The notes under the pieces: model-generated
What the model was told of the DNA's origin: nothing
Seen by the model: only the letters and a program-made list of their open reading frames with translations
Database searches by the model: none
Position numbers and translations under genes: made by a program
Shown here: piece by piece, positions 1 through 5,024 of the stretch
Position numbering within the stretch: the stretch's first letter is position 1
How the letters are laid out: each line of letters begins with the position of its first letter
Assembly: GCA_017553815.1 (NCBI GenBank)
Contig: JAFZJT010000142.1
Coordinates: 1-7,913 of the forward strand
DNA: 7,913 bases
Direction: 5' to 3'
Origin: Clostridia bacterium
Lineage (GTDB): Bacteria > Bacillota_A > Clostridia > Christensenellales > CAG-138

Positions 1-1
1 C

Positions 2-535
2 GATACTATTGAATTACTGGGACGGCTAGAACAAAACGAGACCGCAATACGTTTGCTTCGGCAGCTTATGTGGGATAAGAATGAAATTATAGCTTCTGAG
101 GCATGCGAAGCTCTTCGTTTGATTGGCAATGAGAGGTGTATTGATGCACTAAAAAAACGTGTTAATGCCCGATCTACGATTGTTCGTGGTTGCGCGATTA
201 TATCAATTGCCGATCTGTGTGTATCTTTCCATTATAGCATTGATGATACAAAGAAGTTTTTCAAAACTCGGATGAAACGGGAAAAGAGCGCTTGGGTTCT
301 TTCTCATTACAGCTGTGCCATGTATCTTCTTGGCGAAAAGGAATATATTAACCTTTTGCTCCAAGGGCTTTGCAGCAAAGATTACCATGTCAGAGCCGCA
401 ACGGTATCACTAATAAAAGATTTCGTTCTCGGTGATGAACAGGCTATGAAGAGTGTGGGAACTTATGTATCAAAGCATATGAATAAGACATCTCGTGAAT
501 ACGAAGCTCTTATTGAGGTTCTACGATTAGATTAA
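2..535 (+). CDS. HEAT-repeat protein, 5' end cut off by the window
   Basis: The frame is open from the first bases of the window, so this is the C-terminal 177 residues of a longer protein; the TTG at 53 is an internal leucine codon rather than a start. The sequence is a run of paired amphipathic helices of HEAT type, for example the segments around SEACEALRLIGNERCIDALK and VRAATVSLIKDFV, where the V-R-x-x-A spacing recurs. HEAT repeats form curved scaffolds that bind proteins or nucleic acid, and no catalytic motif is visible. Its base composition is more AT-rich than the genes to the right. An 11-bp-stem hairpin follows the stop codon by about 20 bp, and an RHS scrap follows that. It could be an immunity or accessory protein left from a polymorphic toxin locus, but nothing in the sequence proves this. 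The exact function is unknown. Confidence 0.75.
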   Translation, partial: DTIELLGRLEQNETAIRLLRQLMWDKNEIIASEACEALRLIGNERCIDALKKRVNARSTIVRGCAIISIADLCVSFHYSIDDTKKFFKTRMKREKSAWVLSHYSCAMYLLGEKEYINLLLQGLCSKDYHVRAATVSLIKDFVLGDEQAMKSVGTYVSKHMNKTSREYEALIEVLRLD

Positions 536-557
536 AACAATTCGCTACATAGTTCAG

Positions 558-589
558 GGTGCTCGAAGTCAATTCTTGCTTCGAGCACC
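558..589 (+). repeat. perfect 11-bp inverted repeat (hairpin)
   Basis: GGTGCTCGAAG (558-568) is the exact reverse complement of CTTCGAGCACC (579-589), with a 10-nt loop. It lies just after the HEAT gene stop. It lacks a downstream T run, so it is a poor intrinsic terminator, although it could still protect the mRNA 3' end. Its right arm is also coding sequence of the RHS scrap that starts here. Confidence 0.8.
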
Positions 590-747
590 TTGACGGCGAA
601 GGCAACCTCTATGAGCTTCGCAACTACAAGACGAACCCGAACCGTGCGACGTTCTTCGAGTACGACCACGCCGGCCGCTGCATGGCAAGCACGGAAAAGA
701 GCTTCACCGTAGCGACAAACGGCAAGATAAGCTACACCGACAGGTAA
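571..747 (+). pseudogene. RHS/YD-repeat protein fragment A
   Basis: The frame reads FEHLDGEGNLYELRNYK, then FFEYDHAGRCMAST, and stops at 745-747. The Y-D-x-x-G-R pattern and the surrounding G-N-L spacing are those of YD (RHS) repeats, which build the large shell of RHS polymorphic toxins and wall-associated proteins. Only about 55 residues remain, whereas intact RHS proteins usually exceed 1000. There is no convincing RBS; the first possible start (GTG at 559) lies inside the hairpin arm. It is best read as a decayed remnant. The stop codon coincides with the probable start of an IS256-like end, so the frame may have been cut by an insertion. Confidence 0.6.
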
Positions 748-915
748 GGTACAATAAGTTGCGCAAATTCAGAATCCGTCCGACGGGCGGATAAAAGAAT
801 AGACATAGTTCGGACCGATTGGTAAAATAGAGTTACCACAACAAAACTTACCGGGAGGTCAGAACTATGCCTGATAACATTGTACAACTAAACACGGAAT
901 TAATCCATAGTGAAT
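745..915 (+). mobile_element. IS256-family insertion sequence remnant, left end and 5' UTR
   Basis: From about 745 the sequence changes from RHS-like to an untranslated leader with a promoter (800-828), an RBS and a transposase start codon at 867. The first ~25 bp, ending in AGTTGCGCAAA at about 760-770, resemble IS256-family terminal repeats in layout. A related element, read on the opposite strand as AGTTTGTGCAAA, is present at about 1040-1051 and may be the other terminus. The transposase body is missing, so the IS is dead. The boundaries are approximate. Confidence 0.45.
800..828 (+). promoter_or_regulatory. sigma-70/sigma-A type promoter of the IS256-like remnant
   Basis: TAGACA (800-805) and TAAAAT (823-828) are separated by exactly 17 bp. 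Both boxes are close to the consensus, and they sit about 40 bp upstream of a GGGAGG RBS and ATG. The promoter now drives only a truncated transposase reading frame. Confidence 0.5.
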
Positions 916-1033
916 GGTCCTGTCAAAAAGTATTGACAGGACCGGCAATCAGCTTACGGGCTATTCCAAGACTGGAACAAGCGTTACCTATGCCTACAAC
1001 GAGGATGGGTTGCTTACCCCAAAGATCCCGTAA
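914..1033 (+). pseudogene. RHS/YD-repeat protein fragment B
   Basis: In the frame set by 941, the sequence reads SIDRTGNQLTGYSK, then TSVTYAYNEDGLLTPKIP, and stops at 1031-1033. The D-R-x-G-N-Q-L and Y-x-Y-N-x-D-G-L patterns are classic RHS/YD repeat. An in-frame stop at 911-913 and the lack of an RBS show that it is not a working gene. It is inside the area bounded by the two possible IS256-like ends, so it was either captured there or left by an imprecise deletion. Confidence 0.6.
916..943 (+). repeat. perfect 11-bp inverted repeat at the IS256/RHS junction
   Basis: GGTCCTGTCAA (916-926) and TTGACAGGACC (933-943) are exact reverse complements around a 6-nt loop. The right arm is part of the RHS reading frame (codons for I-D-R-T), and the left arm lies at the place where transposase similarity ends. 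No T run follows, so it is unlikely to be a terminator. Confidence 0.8.
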
Positions 1034-1087
1034 ATACTTTTGCACAAACTCACAAGCAACTACATATTGAACATTAGAAACGCAACT

Positions 1088-1127
1088 AAAAGGCATCCAA
1101 GCGTCATTGCTCGCTCGGATGCCTTTT
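1088..1127 (+). terminator. intrinsic terminator, probably bidirectional
   Basis: AAAAGGCATCC (1088-1098) pairs perfectly with GGATGCCTTTT (1117-1127), and AGCG/CGCT (1100-1103 with 1112-1115) extends the stem inward. The A run on the left and T run on the right allow termination from either direction. It insulates the decayed RHS/IS zone from the regulator module to the right. Confidence 0.65.
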
Positions 1128-1243
1128 GCTTTGACGCGAAAAATCCGTAGTATCAAAAAATGTACTGTAATAAAGCCGTATCTGCAACATGAGAAATTTG
1201 TTAAAGTTATAAGAGCGGTGGCGTTTTTGCCGCGCTATATTTA

Positions 1244-1249
1244 TATAAT
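1244..1249 (+). promoter_or_regulatory. possible -10 box for the leader ORF and sigma-like gene
   Basis: A perfect TATAAT lies 66 bp upstream of the leader ORF start in an AT-rich stretch. No good -35 box is visible at 16-18 bp, so this is only a candidate. The region 1128-1302 shows no credible gene. Confidence 0.3.
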
Positions 1250-1314
1250 ACATGCACGCTCTTGCGTTAGCCTCCTCTCTCTGATTTAGTTTATCCGAAT
1301 TTGGAGGAAGTTGA

Positions 1315-1407
1315 ATGAGGCCAACAGTAAAGCGGTGCCGTGGGCCTCCTTCGGTTGGATTTCAATCAAGAAATTCAATCGAAAGGAGAACCACATATCA
1401 TGGATGA
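1315..1407 (+). CDS. 30-residue leader ORF overlapping the sigma-like gene
   Basis: The ATG at 1315 has a well-placed RBS (GGAGG, 1303-1307, 7-nt spacing). The frame encodes 30 residues starting MRPTVKRCRGPPSVG, rich in Arg and Pro, and ends with TGA at 1405-1407, overlapping the ATG of the next gene at 1400. The peptide matches no family I recognise. The layout suggests translational coupling: CTCCTT (1346-1351) inside the leader can pair with the downstream RBS AAGGAG (1383-1388), and CCTCC (1345-1349) can pair with the leader's own RBS. A ribosome translating the leader would open these pairings. Whether the peptide matters or only its translation is unknown. Confidence 0.45.
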   Translation: MRPTVKRCRGPPSVGFQSRNSIERRTTYHG

Positions 1408-1906
1408 AAAACATCCAAGTCACGCTGATCCGCGCCCGAAACGGCGCAAGGACATAGATAATCCATACGAGATTTTCACAACCGGAGCCGGAACCAGTCT
1501 TGTTCGCTATTACATACGATTCAAGGATGGGACTGGCTCCGAACACTGTTTGGAGATCGAAAAGGACGTGTTTGATCTGCTCGACAGATTTGAACTGGAC
1601 GATCTTAGGCATTTGAATGAGGTGGACAAGCACTATGAGCATTCCGAATTGACAGAAGCCACGCTGAATGAGAGGGCATTTCTAACGCCGTCCTCTTTGG
1701 AGAGCATCGTGAGCTTCCGACTTGAATGTGAGGAGCTGCATAAAGCCATCGACCGTCTGCCAATCGTACAGCGCCGCAGATTGATCCTTTGTTATTTCAG
1801 TGAGTTGACACATGAGCAAATCGCTGAACTGGAAGGGTGCAGCAGGCAGGCGATAGAAAAGTCGGTAAAGGCTGCGCTGAAGAAATTAAAAATATATTTG
1901 AACTAA
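1400..1906 (+). CDS. sigma-70 region 4-like helix-turn-helix regulator of a mobile element
   Basis: This is a 168-residue protein. The ATG at 1400 is preferred over the upstream in-frame GTG/ATG-like starts because AAGGAG lies 11 nt before it. Residues about 110-165 form a sigma-70 region 4 fold: L-P-x-x-Q-R-R-R-L-I-L, then L-T-H-E-Q-I-A-E-L-E-G, then C-S-R-Q-A-I-E-K-S-V-x-x-A-L-K-K-L-K, the helix-turn-helix that contacts -35 DNA in true sigma factors. Region 2, needed for promoter melting, is absent, so it more likely acts as a DNA-binding regulator or partial sigma than as a full sigma factor. The N-terminal 100 residues are charged and not recognised beyond a beta-rich stretch. Such proteins are common near the recombinase end of clostridial conjugative or mobilisable elements. 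It has its own terminator immediately downstream. Confidence 0.75.
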   Translation: MDEKHPSHADPRPKRRKDIDNPYEIFTTGAGTSLVRYYIRFKDGTGSEHCLEIEKDVFDLLDRFELDDLRHLNEVDKHYEHSELTEATLNERAFLTPSSLESIVSFRLECEELHKAIDRLPIVQRRRLILCYFSELTHEQIAELEGCSRQAIEKSVKAALKKLKIYLN

Positions 1907-1934
1907 TGGGTTGCAAAATGCCCGATTAGTTAGG

Positions 1935-1969
1935 AAACAGGTGAGGACGTAAAAATCCTCACCTGTTTT
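1935..1969 (+). terminator. intrinsic terminator of the sigma-like gene
   Basis: AAACAGGTGAGGA (1935-1947) and TCCTCACCTGTTT (1956-1968) form a perfect 13-bp stem with an 8-nt loop, ending in a short T run. It starts 29 bp after the stop codon. It separates the regulator gene from the region that follows. Confidence 0.8.
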
Positions 1970-1980
1970 CCGTTGTGCGG

Positions 1981-2018
1981 TGAATGGGTTTGCACTTTGA
2001 AAACTGAATACCCATTCA
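1981..2018 (+). repeat. 9-bp inverted repeat with 20-nt loop
   Basis: TGAATGGGT (1981-1989) and ACCCATTCA (2010-2018) are exact reverse complements. The stem follows the sigma-gene terminator by 12 bp and has no T run after it. It could be the first stem of a structured RNA or a protein binding site. Confidence 0.6.
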
Positions 2019-2469
2019 TCAGGCACATCCCTATTGCTATTGTGATGAGCATAAGCCAGCTTAACGGCTGCGCCATGATCGTCCGGGAGCGGCAGCGAAA
2101 AGACACATTCCTTGTTTTGGCTTGCACTTTCCGGTCGGGAGCGAGAAACAGCCGGTTATAAGCGTTGGGTGGTTCCCGGCGTGGCGATGACAGGCAATAG
2201 GTATAATGGTACTCCTGCTTAGTCACAGTCCGAGCGTGATAAAACCGTCGCAGGCAATGAGAGCAGCCGACAGAGAACCTGCCGGGGGTGAAATTCCCGT
2301 GGAGCCGGTAAACCACCGGCCGCTTGATGACTTCCCTTTCGCGCACCGGGGTGTCGAGGACAAATAGGCGCGTGTCATCATACGAAGCCGGACATGGGAC
2401 TGGTCTATTGAGATGGGACTACATTTATATCCTGCCGACCTTAATTCTGTTCCATATCCGGTTTCTACA

Positions 2470-2489
2470 TAGGCGGAATGCTCCGCCTA
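2470..2489 (+). promoter_or_regulatory. 8-bp hairpin immediately before the MazF ribosome binding site
   Basis: TAGGCGGA (2470-2477) and TCCGCCTA (2482-2489) pair perfectly around the loop ATGC. It ends 14 bp before the GGGAGG RBS (2503-2508), and TACAT (2466-2470) overlaps its left foot. The position suggests control of toxin translation or mRNA stability, or autoregulatory cleavage. Confidence 0.45.
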
Positions 2490-2516
2490 AATTACCTGTA
2501 AGGGAGGTCGAACATT

Positions 2517-3023
2517 ATGGAACACACATATTTGCGGGGCGATATTTTCTATGCCGATCTTGGCGAAGGCATCGGCTCCGAACAATCGGGTTATCGCCCC
2601 GTTGTTATCATTCAGAACAACATAGGCAACAAATACAGCCCAACGGTCATCGTGGCGGCGATTACCAGCCGAAAGATGAACAGGAATCAGCCCACCCAAT
2701 ACCATATCGAGGCGGGCTACGGCTTGGAGCTGCCCTCTACAATCCTTTTAGAGCAGCTCCGAACGGTGGATAAGCGCAGACTGTGCAAGTTCGTCGGGCG
2801 TTTGCCCAAGCACCATGTGGAGGGCTTAAACCACGCCTTGGCGGTGAGTGTAGGGCTGATACAGCCTGTGCCGGAGAGCCTGATCCTTTGCCTTTGCAAG
2901 ACCTGTGCGGATAACTTCCGCAATGTAGGCTATCGTCTGTTCCGCGTTGGCGAGAAGCGAGAGCTTTGCACCTACTGCAATCACAGGATGGGGTTTGATT
3001 ATGAGCTGATACCGAAGGTGTAA
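2517..3023 (+). CDS. mazF: MazF/PemK (EndoA-type) mRNA endoribonuclease toxin with C-terminal zinc-ribbon-like extension
   Basis: This 168-residue protein resembles Bacillus EndoA (NdoA) over residues 1-116: R-G-D-I-F-Y-A-D-L at 7-15, G-S-E-Q-x-G-x-R-P at 20-28, and V-A-A-I-T-S at 46-51. R27 and T50 correspond to the catalytic Arg and Thr of EndoA, and L-L-E-Q-L-R-T-x-D-K (77-86) matches the family's dimer/active-site segment. EndoA cleaves mRNA at UACAU. EndoA ends near residue 116; here about 50 residues are added, with C127-x2-C130 and C151-x2-C154 placed as in a zinc ribbon. The start ATG has GGGAGG 8 nt upstream. No antitoxin gene precedes it, unlike standard mazEF. It is followed at 45 bp by the TnpW-like gene and then the recombinase, probably in one transcription unit. 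It may act in control of element gene expression, though a stress or addiction role is also possible. Confidence 0.85.
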   Translation: MEHTYLRGDIFYADLGEGIGSEQSGYRPVVIIQNNIGNKYSPTVIVAAITSRKMNRNQPTQYHIEAGYGLELPSTILLEQLRTVDKRRLCKFVGRLPKHHVEGLNHALAVSVGLIQPVPESLILCLCKTCADNFRNVGYRLFRVGEKRELCTYCNHRMGFDYELIPKV

Positions 3024-3068
3024 TACTGCACTCACGAATACCTTGACAATCGAATATGGAGGATGCCG

Positions 3069-3263
3069 ATGGCAAAAAACAAAAGCACAATTATGATGCC
3101 CACGCCGGGGAAGGTCATGAAAACAGAAAACGGCACACAGTATTTCGTATGTGGAAATAGCCGCATAAAGATATCGGAACATTTCGCCACGGGCGGGAAG
3201 CCCATCGGAGATCTGATTGTGGATATAGTGCGGCATACCGCTGAAAAAGCCTCTTCCGCATGA
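3069..3263 (+). CDS. small TnpW-like transposon-encoded protein
   Basis: This 64-residue protein most likely starts at ATG 3069, because GGAGG at 3058-3062 directly abuts the in-frame ATG at 3063 but is 6 nt from 3069. The pattern is G-T-Q-Y-F-V in one strand, then R-I-K-I-S-E-H-F, then K-P-I-G-D-L-I-V-D-I-V-R, which resembles TnpW of Tn4451-type elements: a short beta segment, an x-V-x-F-S-like motif, then a helix of D-K-I-x-R-L-I type. TnpW proteins are encoded beside large serine recombinases and their function is unknown. Its place between toxin and recombinase fits. There is no signal peptide or membrane segment. The family call is from pattern and context, not alignment. Confidence 0.55.
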   Translation: MAKNKSTIMMPTPGKVMKTENGTQYFVCGNSRIKISEHFATGGKPIGDLIVDIVRHTAEKASSA

Positions 3264-3266
3264 TTT

Positions 3267-3333
3267 CGTATCATTGATATACGCCCACGCTTATGGTATT
3301 ATCTGCTTTGAGCAAAAGTATTGTAAGCGTGGG
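3267..3333 (+). promoter_or_regulatory. tandem hairpins between the TnpW-like gene and the recombinase
   Basis: CGTAT/ATACG (3267-3271 with 3279-3283) is followed at once by a perfect 10-bp stem, CCCACGCTTA (3284-3293) with TAAGCGTGGG (3324-3333). The second stem is followed by TTGTTTCTTT, so it could work as an intrinsic terminator or attenuator that limits recombinase expression. It ends 28 bp before the recombinase start. Confidence 0.5.
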
Positions 3334-3361
3334 TTGTTTCTTTGGAAGGAGGACTTTTACG

Positions 3362-4984
3362 GTGAAACAACCACACAATACTACGATTTACAACACGGCA
3401 CTTTATCTGAGGTTGAGCCGTGACGATGAGCTGCAAGGAGAAAGCGGAAGCATTCAAACGCAGCGCATGATGCTCCGTCAGTATGCTGCCGAACATAGTC
3501 TGAACTTGATAGATGAATACATCGACGACGGTTGGTCGGGAACAAATTTCGACAGGCCAAGCTTTCAGAGGATGATCGACGACATTGAGGACGGTAAGAT
3601 CAACTGCGTTGTGACCAAAGATTTATCCCGTTTAGGCAGGAACTACATCCTGACAGGTCAGTACACGGAAATCTACTTTCCGAGCAAAGGTGTTCGCTAC
3701 ATCGCTGTCAATGACAATGTGGACACCATCAAAGGCGAGAATGAGCTTGCTCCCTTCCTCAACATTCTGAATGAAATGCACGCTCGGCAGACCGGCAAAA
3801 AGGTAAAGGCTGCTTTGCGGACACGGTTTGCAAACGGCGCACACTATGGAGCATACGCCCCTTTGGGTTACATCAAAGATCCGGATAAGAAGGGACATCT
3901 TCTGATTGACACCGAAACAAGATGGATCATCGAAAAGATTTTCGATCTTGCTGTTCAAGGCCGAGGAGCCGCCAGCATAACCCGAATCTTGGTCGAAGAA
4001 AAAGTACCGACTCCCGGTTGGCTGAATTTCCAAAGGTACGGCACTTTTGCAAACATCTACGCCGGAGCGCCGGAGGAAAAAGCCTATGCGTGGACGATAG
4101 CGCAGGTCAAAAGCATTCTGAAAGAGGAAACCTACATCGGACACAGCGTTCATAATAAGCAGAGCACCATTTCGTTCAAGAATAAAAAGGTGGTTCGCAA
4201 GCCCCAAGAGGAATGGTATCGTGTTGAGAATACCCATGAGGCGATCATATCCGAAGATGTGTTCCGGCAAGTGCAGGAGCAGATCAGCAACAGGCGCAGA
4301 AAGCAAAAGGACGGAACTACGCAGATTTTTTCCGGTTTGGTAAAATGCGCGGACTGCGGCTGGTCGCTGGCATACGGTGTAAACAAGCAGAACAAGAATC
4401 CTTACGCACACTACCATTGCAGCAAGTACGGACAGGGATTACGCCAATGCTCCATGCACTATATCCGTTACGATGTGCTTTATGCCTATGTTCTCTCCCG
4501 TCTGCAATACTGGTCTGTACTGGCGCAGCAGAACGAGGATGAACTTCTGAAACGCCTGCTCAACGCCAGCGATAAGGAGCGAAGCTCCGCAAGAAGACGG
4601 CAGGAGAACGATCTGAAAAAGGCGGAGAAGCGCAAAGCGGAAGTGGATGCCCTTTTCGCCAAGATGTATGAGGACTGGTCTGCCGCTCGCATTACGGAGT
4701 ACAACTTCAATATGCTCTCTCAAAAGTATCAGACGGAGCAGCGGGAATTGGATGCAAAAATAGAGCAGCTCCGCGAAGCTACGGAAGCCGCAGCCCAAAC
4801 AGCGATTGATGCTGAAAAGTGGATAAGCTTGCTGAAGCAGTATGTTACCCCCACCGAACTGACGGCGGAATACCTGAATGCGCTGATCGAAAAAATCCTC
4901 GTCCATGAAGCCATTAAGGGCGAGGACGGAAAGCGAGAGCAGGAAGTAGAGATTTTTTACCGATTTATCGGGAAAATAGAGTAA
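3362..4984 (+). CDS. large serine recombinase (resolvase/invertase family integrase)
   Basis: This 540-residue enzyme integrates and excises the element through a Ser-DNA intermediate. GTG at 3362 is chosen over an upstream in-frame start at 3293 because AGGAGG (3347-3352) sits 9 nt before it and the family N-terminus (Y-L-R-L-S-R-D) follows directly. The catalytic Ser is S19. The resolvase domain covers about 10-155 with D-D-G-W-S-G and L-S-R-L-G-R-N-Y motifs. The recombinase domain is about 165-275 (G-Y-I-K-D...P-T-P-G). A zinc ribbon follows with C329, C332, C353 and C363. Next come a charged coiled coil (about 385-470) and a C-terminal segment of DUF4368 type ending in E-V-E-I-F-Y-R-F-I-G-K-I-E. 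Length and domain order are normal for the TndX/TnpX-related group, so it looks intact. It lies at the extreme right of the element, reading outward. The upstream hairpin at 3284-3333 may restrain its expression. Confidence 0.93.
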   Translation: MKQPHNTTIYNTALYLRLSRDDELQGESGSIQTQRMMLRQYAAEHSLNLIDEYIDDGWSGTNFDRPSFQRMIDDIEDGKINCVVTKDLSRLGRNYILTGQYTEIYFPSKGVRYIAVNDNVDTIKGENELAPFLNILNEMHARQTGKKVKAALRTRFANGAHYGAYAPLGYIKDPDKKGHLLIDTETRWIIEKIFDLAVQGRGAASITRILVEEKVPTPGWLNFQRYGTFANIYAGAPEEKAYAWTIAQVKSILKEETYIGHSVHNKQSTISFKNKKVVRKPQEEWYRVENTHEAIISEDVFRQVQEQISNRRRKQKDGTTQIFSGLVKCADCGWSLAYGVNKQNKNPYAHYHCSKYGQGLRQCSMHYIRYDVLYAYVLSRLQYWSVLAQQNEDELLKRLLNASDKERSSARRRQENDLKKAEKRKAEVDALFAKMYEDWSAARITEYNFNMLSQKYQTEQRELDAKIEQLREATEAAAQTAIDAEKWISLLKQYVTPTELTAEYLNALIEKILVHEAIKGEDGKREQEVEIFYRFIGKIE

Positions 4985-4985
4985 T

Positions 4986-4999
4986 GCACTTTTAAGTGC
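4986..4999 (+). repeat. short palindrome at the right edge of the element
   Basis: GCACTT (4986-4991) and AAGTGC (4994-4999) flank TT, starting one base after the recombinase stop. It may be a weak terminator or part of the recombinase binding site at the attachment junction. Confidence 0.4.
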
Positions 5000-5024
5000 C
5001 ATGCAATATCTTTAACTATGGGAA
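5000..5024. other. inferred right attachment junction (attR) of the serine-recombinase element
   Basis: The repressor reading frame is recognisable only from about 5016 (L-W-E-T-G-R-Y-K-P-D) and a stop codon in that frame lies at 5013-5015, so the element/target boundary must be close to here. A GA dinucleotide at 5022-5023, the crossover dinucleotide reported for Tn4451/Tn5397-type recombinases, is a possible core. The exact crossover cannot be fixed from one junction. Confidence 0.5.

Larger units (their letters stand above)
867..1070 (+). pseudogene. IS256-family transposase, N-terminal stub fused out of frame to RHS sequence
   Basis: A good RBS (GGGAGG, 853-858) precedes the ATG by 8 nt. 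The first residues, MPDNIVQLNTELIHSE, match the usual N-terminus of IS256-family transposases, in which this segment leads into the ELKELVR...SVEETLN region. After residue 16 the similarity stops. The remaining ~50 codons are an out-of-frame reading of RHS-like DNA, since the adjacent frame reads as RHS repeat. No DDE catalytic domain is present. The transition coincides with the perfect hairpin at 916-943. The product, if made, is a nonsense peptide of 67 residues. Confidence 0.5.
1970..2516 (+). other. long gene-free region rich in hairpins, possible structured RNA or long toxin leader
   Basis: No ORF here has both a good RBS and protein-like sequence; the frames present look like random translations. 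The region does show local structure: a 9-bp perfect stem (1981-1989 with 2010-2018), a 6-bp stem (2304-2309 with 2315-2320), a 7-bp stem TGATGAC/GTCATCA (2325-2331 with 2374-2380) that CCGGC/GCCGG (2316-2320 with 2387-2391) could extend, and an 8-bp stem just before the toxin RBS (2470-2489). CCGGC at 2316-2320 has two mutually exclusive partners (2304-2308 or 2387-2391). It contains a TATAAT at 2202-2207 without a clear -35. ATGGGACT is repeated at 2394-2401 and 2413-2420. It may be a noncoding RNA, a 5' leader controlling the toxin, a relic, or part of a transfer or recombination site. I do not recognise a known RNA family. Confidence 0.35.
1..5018 (+). mobile_element. right portion of an integrative element of the large serine recombinase type
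   Basis: The right boundary is set by the interruption of a repressor gene just after the recombinase. The N-terminal part of that repressor is not found anywhere in the window, so the left end should lie upstream of base 1, provided no deletion occurred. The sigma-like regulator, MazF, TnpW-like protein and recombinase form the typical terminal module. No relaxase or type IV secretion gene is in view, so conjugative versus mobilisable status is unknown. The HEAT/RHS/IS256 zone is either cargo or an older insertion into the element. Confidence 0.55.

Noticed and set aside
1973..2161. 62-residue + strand reading frame after the sigma-gene terminator
   Set aside because: It begins inside a hairpin arm region without a ribosome binding site, and the sequence is not protein-like enough; short frames of this kind are often misannotated noncoding DNA.
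1930..2346. 138-residue reading frame on the - strand covering most of the gene-free region
   Set aside because: The translation has no recognisable domain, is rich in Arg, Cys and His in an irregular way, has no clear RBS, and its far end runs through the sigma-gene terminator.
1981..2400. Group II or group I intron
   Set aside because: A GTGCG-like start before 1981 was tempting, but no domain V-like hairpin, no intron-encoded reverse transcriptase or maturase, and no matching core motifs were found.
2826..3236. 136-residue - strand frame across MazF and the TnpW-like gene
   Set aside because: It is the antisense shadow of two better supported + strand genes.
3632..4417. 261-residue - strand frame inside the recombinase gene
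   Set aside because: It is entirely antisense to a clear serine recombinase with intact motifs.
4439..5002. 187-residue - strand frame over the end of the recombinase gene
   Set aside because: It is antisense to the coiled coil and DUF4368-like tail; the Leu/Arg-rich translation reflects the reverse of Lys/Glu-rich coding.
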